Positions 1 through 5,624 of a stretch of 6,435 bases of DNA are shown here, in pieces. Each line of letters begins with the position of its first letter. Position 1 is the first letter of the stretch. Below the pieces are notes generated by a model. It had not been told where the DNA came from and searched no databases. It was given only the letters and a program-made list of their open reading frames with translations. Both the position numbers and the translations under genes were made by a program. Source of the DNA: Candidatus Omnitrophota bacterium (GTDB lineage: Bacteria; Omnitrophota; Gorgyraeia; 1-14-0-20-64-10); NCBI GenBank assembly GCA_023248095.1, contig JAHFFF010000095.1:1-6435 (forward strand), given 5' to 3'.

Positions 1-1
1 A

Positions 2-826
2 CCGATCTATGACATCATCGCCGACATGGAGATGCCGTACGAATGGCTGCCGGAGCTTTCCGATCACTGCCGGGAGCGGGGACTGATTTTTTTGGCATCG
101 GTCTTCGATGAGGAATCGGTCGATCGACTCGACCCTTACGTGCCGGCGTACAAGGTGGCCTCGTATGAGATGACGCACCTGCCGCTTGTGCGCCACATCG
201 CCCAGAAGGGGAAACCGGTGATCATCGCCACAGGAACGGCCACCCTGGAGGAGGTTCAGGAAACGGTTCACGCATTCTACGAGACGGGCAACCGCTCCCT
301 CCTCCTGATGCAATGCACGGCCTCTTATCCTGCGCCGATGGAGGCGCTGAATGTCCGCGCGATCGTCACCCTGCGGGACCTTTTCCAAGTACCGGTCGGC
401 CTTTCCGACCATTCGCGTGATCCTCTGATCGGGCCGGTGGCTGCCGTGACATTGGGGGCAAACCTGCTCGAGAAACATTTTACCTTGAGCAACCGCCTTC
501 CAGGTCCGGATCACCCGTTTGCCGTGGAGCCGGAAGAGTTAACACAAATGGTTCAAGCAGTCCATCAGACGGAGAAGGCGCTGGGAGATGGCCGTAAGGT
601 GGTGCAGGAACCAGAGAGGGAACTCAGATCCTTCGCGCGCAGGCAGATCTTCGCGGTCAAGGACATCCGCCCCGGGGAGCGCCTGACCACCGGGAATCTG
701 GCCGTGCTGCGCCGTGGGAAATTGCCCTCGGGATTGGAGCCACGGCATTTCGAGGAAATCGTGGGTCGGCGCGCCCTACGGAGTATCCTGCAGGGCAGCG
801 CGATTCAGCGGGGAGATTATGATTAA
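2..826 (+). CDS. Nonulosonic acid synthase, NeuB/PseI/SpsE family (5' partial)
   Basis: This family condenses phosphoenolpyruvate with a 6-carbon 2,4-diamido or ManNAc-type sugar to give a 9-carbon nonulosonic acid in the cytoplasm. The frame is open from base 2 and the start lies upstream. 274 residues are visible; the family is usually about 340-350, so roughly 70 N-terminal residues are missing. Visible TIM-barrel motifs are PYEW (38-49), SVFDEESVD (about 122), VPAYKVASYE, KGKPVIIATGTATLEE, CTASYPAP and VGLSDHS. The metal-ligand histidines expected from NeuB sit in EKHFTL and GPDHPF. The last 60 or so residues are the SAF/antifreeze-like domain, from RRQIFAVKDI to GRRALRSI, which contacts substrate in NeuB. 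PYEW and the PseG-like neighbour point to pseudaminic acid. However, GPDHPFAVEP and VLRRGKLPSGLEP look more like Bacillus SpsE or LegI, so the exact product is open. Family assignment is very secure. Confidence 0.93.
   Translation, partial: PIYDIIADMEMPYEWLPELSDHCRERGLIFLASVFDEESVDRLDPYVPAYKVASYEMTHLPLVRHIAQKGKPVIIATGTATLEEVQETVHAFYETGNRSLLLMQCTASYPAPMEALNVRAIVTLRDLFQVPVGLSDHSRDPLIGPVAAVTLGANLLEKHFTLSNRLPGPDHPFAVEPEELTQMVQAVHQTEKALGDGRKVVQEPERELRSFARRQIFAVKDIRPGERLTTGNLAVLRRGKLPSGLEPRHFEEIVGRRALRSILQGSAIQRGDYD
810..815 (+). promoter_or_regulatory. Ribosome binding site of the GNAT-hydrolase fusion
   Basis: GGGGAG lies inside the end of the synthase gene, only 3 bases before the ATG at 819. 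The spacing is short, but the ATG overlaps the upstream stop by 8 bases and directly precedes the first conserved GNAT residues. It is therefore preferred over the longer open frame that begins at 714. Confidence 0.5.
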
Positions 827-2360
827 GCAGCTATTGGGGTTGAGGCAGGCAACACCGGAAGATTGCCGTTTTCTCTGGGTATGCCGAAACGACCCGGAGA
901 CCCGGGCAGCCTCCTTCTCGGCGGCGGAGATCCCGTACGAGGAACATGAGCGCTGGTTTCGGGAAAGAGGAGGATCCTCCGATACCCGGATCTGGATTGT
1001 TCAGGATGCTGCGGCGAACCGGTTGGGTTACGTGCGGTTTTCTCTGCGGGGAGAGGAGGCCGAGATCAGCACGGCGCTCGAGCGCAGCTGCCGTGGCATG
1101 GGCTATGGCACAGCGGCGTTGCGCCTGGCCTCGGAACGACTCTTCTCGGAGGGGTCGATTCGGAGGATCATCGCCTACAGCAAGCCTGAGAACACAGGAT
1201 CGCTCCGGGTGTTCGAGCGAGCAGGTTTTTCTTCACTGGGTCACTGCAAGATTCGAGGCAGCCAGGTGCACCTCTTCGTCCAACCGAGGCAAGAGGAGAT
1301 CCGGATCCTTTTCCGAGTGGATGCAAGCAAGACCCTTGGCATCGGTCATCTCCGCAGGTCCCTATCGTTGGCAGCCGCCCTTAAGAGGGTCGGCCTGCAC
1401 AGTGTCTTCCGGATAGAGGCCGGGTCAGGCCTGTTGGAAATGATCTCGGAGGCCGGCTTTTCCACCGTCTTCCTTCAGGAAGAGGTGCCCTGGTCCGAAG
1501 GGGATTGGGCAGCCACCCGTCAGATTGCCAGGGAGATCGGGGCCGGTGGTATCGTTGTGGATTCGGAACAGCCGACGGCGGCCGATCTGGAGCGCCTTCG
1601 GCAGTCGGGTTTCGCGGTCGTTCTTCGGGATGATCTCGGACGGCGGGGAATGCCCGCTGTGGATCTCGTGCTGAATGCAAACGCGGATGCCCAACGCATC
1701 CCTTACCCGGCACCGGGGCCGTCGACCGAGATGCAGCTGGGTCCACGGTATGCGGTGTTAGCCCCGGATTTTTGGGAGGGGGATCCTGTGCGGAAATTGA
1801 AGGAGCCACCCTTGGTTTTGGTGACCCTGGGTGGGGCAGACCCAGGAGGGCGGACGGCGCAGATCCTCTGCCGCCTCGATCGGATCGGTAAACCCTTCCG
1901 GATGCGCGTGGTGATAGGACCTCTCTTCCCCCCTACGGAACAGATCCACACCGCCGTGGGGGAACTGCGGCATCCGGTCGAATGGTGCGAAGGCGTCGGC
2001 TCCCTTCGCGGGCTTCTGGAGGAGGCGGATCTGGCCGTCTCGGGTGCGGGGCAGACGCTGTATGAATTGGCCTGGGCGGGATGCCCCGCGGTGGCGGTGG
2101 AGACGGCGCCTAACCAGCAAGGACAGGCACGGGCTCTCGAGGAGGCGGGTTGTCTGCTTCGGGGGGGAAGCGTACGGGAGGAACATTTCTTGCAAGGGGT
2201 CGAAGCGGCAGTGGAGCGCCTGCTGGGAGACGCGGCCCTTCGGGCACGGATGGGTCGGGCAGGCCGCGGTCTGGTGGATGGCCAAGGGGCCGCGCGGGTT
2301 GCGGAGAAGATCCGTCAGCGTATGATAGGAGCAGTGCATGCAGACTCAAAGTGCGCCTAG
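819..2360 (+). CDS. GNAT acyltransferase fused to PseG/SpsG-type UDP-sugar hydrolase
   Basis: A 513-residue two-domain enzyme. Residues 1-155 are a GNAT of the PseH/SpsD type: WVCRNDPETR near 20, EEHERWF at 41-47, the acyl-CoA pyrophosphate loop RGMGYG at 92-97, and ENTGSLRVFERAGF at 124-137. In pseudaminic acid synthesis PseH acetylates the 4-amine of the UDP-amino sugar. Residues 160-505 are a GT-B-fold hydrolase like PseG, which releases UDP from the diacetamido sugar: FRVDASKTLGIGH (165-177; His177 matches the PseG catalytic histidine), VVDSEQ at 246-251, RDDLG, QLGPRYAVLAPDF at 306-318, LGGADPGG at 337-344 and SGAGQTLYELAWAG at 408-421. VVDSEQ and GAGQTLYE are closer to SpsG than to textbook PseG. 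The start at 819 is chosen over 714 because the extra 35 residues only mirror the end of the synthase gene. The product would feed the upstream synthase. An alternative view is that the GNAT domain uses another acyl donor. Confidence 0.88.
   Translation: MIKQLLGLRQATPEDCRFLWVCRNDPETRAASFSAAEIPYEEHERWFRERGGSSDTRIWIVQDAAANRLGYVRFSLRGEEAEISTALERSCRGMGYGTAALRLASERLFSEGSIRRIIAYSKPENTGSLRVFERAGFSSLGHCKIRGSQVHLFVQPRQEEIRILFRVDASKTLGIGHLRRSLSLAAALKRVGLHSVFRIEAGSGLLEMISEAGFSTVFLQEEVPWSEGDWAATRQIAREIGAGGIVVDSEQPTAADLERLRQSGFAVVLRDDLGRRGMPAVDLVLNANADAQRIPYPAPGPSTEMQLGPRYAVLAPDFWEGDPVRKLKEPPLVLVTLGGADPGGRTAQILCRLDRIGKPFRMRVVIGPLFPPTEQIHTAVGELRHPVEWCEGVGSLRGLLEEADLAVSGAGQTLYELAWAGCPAVAVETAPNQQGQARALEEAGCLLRGGSVREEHFLQGVEAAVERLLGDAALRARMGRAGRGLVDGQGAARVAEKIRQRMIGAVHADSKCA
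2327..2331 (+). promoter_or_regulatory. Ribosome binding site of the DUF4910 gene
   Basis: A canonical AGGAG with 6-base spacing to the ATG at 2338, embedded in the last codons of the fusion gene. It fixes the start despite the 23-base overlap with the upstream coding sequence. Confidence 0.75.
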
Positions 2361-3636
2361 CCTAGAGCAGGAAGAGTTGTTACAGCTGCAGGATTTGCTG
2401 AGGCGGATCCACCCGTTGAACCGGACGATCGTCTCGGACGATATGGACCGAGCCGCCGATTGGCTGGACGAGGCCGTCGGTCACCCGGCCCATCGGTACC
2501 GTTATCCCACCGGAGACGAATACGGAAGCTGGATCGTCCCCCCCAGCTGGAATGTCCGGGAGGCCTACTTATCTGACGGGGAGCAGAAGATCGCTTCATA
2601 CCAGGATCACGTCCTTTTTCTTGCTCCCTACAGCCCGCCGTTCGAGGGCTGGGTGAGCCGCTCGGAGCTCTTCGAACATCTGTTTCTCAGCACCCAGTGG
2701 GACGATGCCTTCGCCTACCAGCACAGGTGTGCATACGATTTCAACAAACGCCTTCAGCGTTGGGAGATCAGCCTCCCGCGGCGCTTGGCTGAGGCCCTTC
2801 ACAGGGACCGTTATTATGTGAAGATCGACGTCGACGTACGACCCGGGACGCTCAATGTGCTGGAGTACACGGCCCCGGGACGTGAGAAAAAGACAGTCGC
2901 CTTGCTGAGCCATCTCTGCCATCCGGGTCAGTCGAACGACGGGTTGAGCGGTGTAATCGCCGGCATTTGGCTGATCCGCCAATTTCTCAGGCAACCCCGT
3001 CGGTTCACCTACAAGCTGCTGATTTTCCCGGAGACGATTGGAAGCTCCGTCCATGTCGTGGCCCAGGGGATGTCACGGGAAAAGATGGAGGCCGCTCTGT
3101 TTCTGGAGACGATGGGCAGGGGAGACCGTCTTTATCTGAAGAAGACTCGAACGGGTGAGGAACCGATGGACTTGGCGATTCGCTCTTTGGTGCAGGAAGA
3201 TCCGGAGATCGGGCTTCACGATTTCTACGAGGGCTATGGAAACGACGAGCTGGTGTTTGATTTCGCCAACGTCGGGATACCCTCTGGATCGGTTCAGCAT
3301 TTCCCCTTTGCGGAGTACCACACCAGCCGAGACACACCGGAGATCATCGACTGGGGCAAATGGAGACGGGCCGCGGAGCTGGCATCGGAGTTGTTCCGCC
3401 GTCTCGAAGAGGATCGACTCATCCGTTTGAAGTTCCCCGGTCCGCCTCATCTGACCCGGTACCGCCTCTACGCAGACGCGGTCTTGGAGCGGGAGCGGTT
3501 TAAAAAGGTTGCAAGGCTGCTGACGCTGTGTGACGGACGGCACACCCTGTTGCAGATGTGTGACAAGAGCGGTCTGCCCTTTGAGGACGTTCGGCACTTC
3601 TTCTCCACCCTGGATGAGGCGGGGCTTCTCGCATGA
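2338..3636 (+). CDS. DUF4910/DUF2172 aminopeptidase-like metallohydrolase with winged-helix tail
   Basis: A 432-residue soluble protein with no signal peptide or membrane segment, at the usual length for this family. It resembles the DUF4910 (N-terminal), DUF2172 (aminopeptidase-like insert) and C-terminal winged-helix architecture found in many polysaccharide and nonulosonate clusters. The fold is related to M28 zinc aminopeptidases. Putative metal or catalytic residues are His192 and His195 in SHLCHP, Asp201 in SNDGLSG, Glu232 in FPETIGS, Glu257 in LETMG and His328 in AEYHTSRDTPE. Other family blocks are YSPPFEGWVS (98-107), CAYDFNKRLQRWEISLP (131-147) and YEGYGNDELVFDFANVGIPSGS (297-318). 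Residues 388-432, ending in DVRHFFSTLDEAGLLA, fit the small winged-helix domain, here probably a structural or protein-contact module. The substrate is unknown. Context suggests an amide or acyl group on the sugar rather than a peptide, but that is inference. Confidence 0.85.
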   Translation: MQTQSAPSLEQEELLQLQDLLRRIHPLNRTIVSDDMDRAADWLDEAVGHPAHRYRYPTGDEYGSWIVPPSWNVREAYLSDGEQKIASYQDHVLFLAPYSPPFEGWVSRSELFEHLFLSTQWDDAFAYQHRCAYDFNKRLQRWEISLPRRLAEALHRDRYYVKIDVDVRPGTLNVLEYTAPGREKKTVALLSHLCHPGQSNDGLSGVIAGIWLIRQFLRQPRRFTYKLLIFPETIGSSVHVVAQGMSREKMEAALFLETMGRGDRLYLKKTRTGEEPMDLAIRSLVQEDPEIGLHDFYEGYGNDELVFDFANVGIPSGSVQHFPFAEYHTSRDTPEIIDWGKWRRAAELASELFRRLEEDRLIRLKFPGPPHLTRYRLYADAVLERERFKKVARLLTLCDGRHTLLQMCDKSGLPFEDVRHFFSTLDEAGLLA

Positions 3637-4394
3637 CAGTGCAACGGCTGCCCCGGCGTGTTCTGACGGTAGGGGCCTCCTCGGGCATTGGGGAGGCGAC
3701 GGCACGGCTCCTCGCACGGCGAGGGGCGTCCGTTTGCATCGTGGGACGCAGGGAGGGTCGCTTGACGGAGATTGCGCAGTCGATCCAAGCGGAGGGAGGT
3801 CGGTGCCAGACCCTCTGTCTCGATGTCACGCAGGGGAATGCCGCCCAGACCTGTCTGGATCAGGCTCAGGCCCTCTTGGGGGCGATTGACGATCTGGTGC
3901 TCAGCGCCGGCGATGGACTGCTCTCCCCCATCGCCCAAAGCGATCCGGATGCCGTTCGCAAGCTCGTCGAGATCAATCTATTGTCGGTGTTCGATTTCTC
4001 CCGATTGGCCTACCCACGCATGCAGCGTGGTGGCTCCATCGTCTTCATCAGTTCTCCCGCTGGGCTTCACGGGGTCGCCGGACTGAGCGCCTACTCCCTG
4101 AGCAAGGGAGGGTTGGCCCCCTTCGCCCATGCCCTGGCGAGGGAATATGCTCGTAAGCAGATCCGGGTGAATGTGGTCGCGGCAGGTTACGTTCAGACGG
4201 AGATGACGGCACGGATGTTTTCCCATCTGGCACCGGAGCAGCTGGAGGAACAGGTCTTTCGCAAACATCCCCTCGGGCCTGGGAAGCCGGAAGACGTTGC
4301 AGAGGCAATCGCCTTCCTTTGCTCAGAGGGAGCCCGATGGATCACCGGCGCGGTGCTCCCGGTAGACGGCGGCTACACGGCTGGCTATGGTTGA
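3633..4394 (+). CDS. Short-chain dehydrogenase/reductase, FabG-like (probable 3-ketoacyl-ACP reductase)
   Basis: A 253-residue classical SDR of typical length. The Rossmann cofactor loop is VGASSGIGEA (13-22). Arg39-Arg40 after strand 2 favours NADPH over NADH. Asp64 in LDV fits the adenine contact. Asn115 (EINLLS), Ser141 (FISS), Tyr154 and Lys158 (YSLSK) form the catalytic tetrad with the normal 13-residue Ser-Tyr spacing. The end, WITGAVLPVDGGY, is the usual SDR C-terminus. The standard NNAG motif is LSAG here (90-93), a mild deviation. The ATG overlaps the upstream TGA as ATGA, and GGGG at 3621-3624 is a weak ribosome site. SDR substrates cannot be read from sequence, but the following carrier protein and KAS III make reduction of a 3-ketoacyl-ACP the leading guess. 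A sugar oxidoreductase is the main alternative. Confidence 0.9.
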   Translation: MTVQRLPRRVLTVGASSGIGEATARLLARRGASVCIVGRREGRLTEIAQSIQAEGGRCQTLCLDVTQGNAAQTCLDQAQALLGAIDDLVLSAGDGLLSPIAQSDPDAVRKLVEINLLSVFDFSRLAYPRMQRGGSIVFISSPAGLHGVAGLSAYSLSKGGLAPFAHALAREYARKQIRVNVVAAGYVQTEMTARMFSHLAPEQLEEQVFRKHPLGPGKPEDVAEAIAFLCSEGARWITGAVLPVDGGYTAGYG

Positions 4395-4620
4395 TGTTCG
4401 CGCCGTCGTAGCTCAGGCGCTCGGGCTTTCACCGGAGAGCCTACCCGAAAATGCCAACATGGAGACGGTACCGGAATGGGATTCCTTCGGGCATCTGAGC
4501 GTGCTGCTTGCACTGGACAAGGTAACCCAGGGAAAGGCAAAGGGGATGCCCGGTTTAGCGAAGGCCACATCGGTGGAAAAGATTTCAGCGTTGTTGAGAG
4601 AGAACGGGTTGAATCCATGA
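4387..4620 (+). CDS. Acyl carrier protein, small dedicated type
   Basis: A 77-residue protein with the acyl carrier signature EWDSFGHL (30-37). Ser33 (codon 4483-4485) is the predicted 4'-phosphopantetheine attachment site, and a short C-terminal helix follows (SVEKISALL). Length and the conserved DS-hydrophobic-GHL pattern fit carrier proteins of polysaccharide and flagellin-glycan clusters better than housekeeping AcpP. The stretch after the serine helix (42-60) is rich in Lys and lacks the Glu/Asp run normal for AcpP. The ATG lies 8 bases inside the SDR gene and no clear Shine-Dalgarno is visible, so translation probably depends on termination-reinitiation. It presumably carries the acyl chain handled by the reductase, the KAS III and perhaps the acyltransferase. 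It needs a phosphopantetheinyl transferase that is not in the window. Confidence 0.82.
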   Translation: MVDVRAVVAQALGLSPESLPENANMETVPEWDSFGHLSVLLALDKVTQGKAKGMPGLAKATSVEKISALLRENGLNP

Positions 4621-5624
4621 GAGGTGTCCCTTTTCACGCGAAGGTCGCGCGCCTGGAGTATTGCCTCCCTGAGCGGGTGGAGTCCAACGAGCAGCTCCTC
4701 CAGGAGAATCCGGATTGGAAGCTGGAAAAGATTGTTCAGAAGACCGGCATTACCCAGCGTTACCTTGCGGCACCGGAGCAGACGGCCGCAGACCTCTGCG
4801 TGGAGGCGACTGAGAAGCTGTTCGCGAAGGCCCCCGTGGATCGTCAGGAGATCGACGCCCTCCTCTTCTGTACGCAATCGCCGGACTTTGTGCTGCCGAC
4901 CTCGGCCTGCATCATCCAAAACCGGCTGGGTCTTCCCACGAAGACGGCGGCCTTTGATTTCAATCTGGGCTGCTCTGGTTTTGTGTACGGATTAGCGTTG
5001 GCAGGATCCATGATTGAGGCGGGCCTGTCCGAAAGCGTTCTTCTTCTGTGCGGAGACACATACACCAAGTACATCGATCCCCATGACCGAACCTGCCGCC
5101 CGATCTTCAGTGATGCAGGAACGGCTACCTGGATCCGGCGTTCCGAGCGGCCGCTGTTGGGTCCCTTTGATCTCGGCACGGACGGTTCGGGCTACGGCAA
5201 CCTGATCGTTCCGAACCGCGGAGCGCGCGCGGCCAAGAACAGCGGGTCATCCGACACGGCCCTTCACATGGATGGGGCATCGGTCTTTATGTTCACGATG
5301 AACGCCGTTCCCAAGAATGTGAGGGGGTTACTCGCAAAGGCCGGCATGGAGCCGGGTCAGGTGGATTCCTTCTTCTTCCATCAGGCGAGCCGGGTGGTCT
5401 TGGACGCCATCGAGCAGAATCTTCAGTTACCTCCTGAAAAGGTTGTCCGTGAGTTGGAGGATGTCGGGAACACCGTTTCCTCCACGATCCCGATCGCCTT
5501 GAAGCGCTCAGCGGAGGGGGGCCGCCTTCAGCCGGGCCAGCGAGTGCTGCTGTGCGGCTTTGGGGTCGGCTACTCCTGGGGTTCCTGCCTGCTGGAATGG
5601 TCGGGGGAAGAGTCACGGCCATGA
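4617..5624 (+). CDS. 3-oxoacyl-ACP synthase III family (KAS III, FabH-like)
   Basis: A 335-residue thiolase-fold protein of normal KAS III length. The triad is intact: Cys119 in FNLGCSGFVYG, His255 in FFHQAS and Asn285 in VGNTVSSTIPIAL, with the same 30-residue His-Asn spacing as E. coli FabH. This predicts real decarboxylative condensation, for example acetyl-CoA with malonyl-ACP to acetoacetyl-ACP, rather than a pure acyltransfer variant. The GNTVSSTIPIAL version differs from E. coli FabH and recalls KAS III homologues from glycan-modification clusters. Around the FabH CoA-adenine site, Trp32 and Arg36 align with Lys38 and Lys42 here, while Asp-Arg at 157-158 matches the Arg151 region. The start at 4617 forms an ATGA overlap with the carrier protein. 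A longer frame opening at 4476 is rejected, because its first 47 residues lie over the carrier gene and do not match the family. Confidence 0.92.
   Translation: MRGVPFHAKVARLEYCLPERVESNEQLLQENPDWKLEKIVQKTGITQRYLAAPEQTAADLCVEATEKLFAKAPVDRQEIDALLFCTQSPDFVLPTSACIIQNRLGLPTKTAAFDFNLGCSGFVYGLALAGSMIEAGLSESVLLLCGDTYTKYIDPHDRTCRPIFSDAGTATWIRRSERPLLGPFDLGTDGSGYGNLIVPNRGARAAKNSGSSDTALHMDGASVFMFTMNAVPKNVRGLLAKAGMEPGQVDSFFFHQASRVVLDAIEQNLQLPPEKVVRELEDVGNTVSSTIPIALKRSAEGGRLQPGQRVLLCGFGVGYSWGSCLLEWSGEESRP
5603..5612 (+). promoter_or_regulatory. Ribosome binding site of the AAC(3)-like gene
   Basis: A purine-rich GGGGGAAGAG lies 8 bases before the ATG at 5621, inside the end of the KAS III gene. It supports that start together with the ATGA stop-start overlap. 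Confidence 0.5.

Noticed and set aside
714..818. Upstream extension of the GNAT-hydrolase frame to an ATG at 714
   Set aside because: It lies wholly within the synthase C-terminal domain, the 35 extra residues match no GNAT sequence, and the ATG at 819 has a nearby GGGGAG and starts at the family's usual N-terminus.
1758..2339. Long antisense open frame (193 codons)
   Set aside because: It is a shadow of the hydrolase domain in GC-rich sequence, Pro/Arg/His-rich with no recognisable motif.
3073..3717. Long antisense open frame (214 codons)
   Set aside because: It is opposite the conserved C-terminal half of the DUF4910 gene and the SDR start, with no family features.
4476..4616. Upstream extension of the KAS III frame to an ATG at 4476
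   Set aside because: It covers the carrier protein gene in another frame. The extra 47 residues are low-complexity and unlike KAS III, and ATGA at 4617 gives the standard length.
3633..5624. Housekeeping fatty acid synthesis (fab) cluster
   Set aside because: There is no FabD, FabF, PlsX or FabZ, the carrier protein is not AcpP-like, and the genes are fused by overlaps into a nonulosonate operon and followed by a sugar N-acyltransferase.
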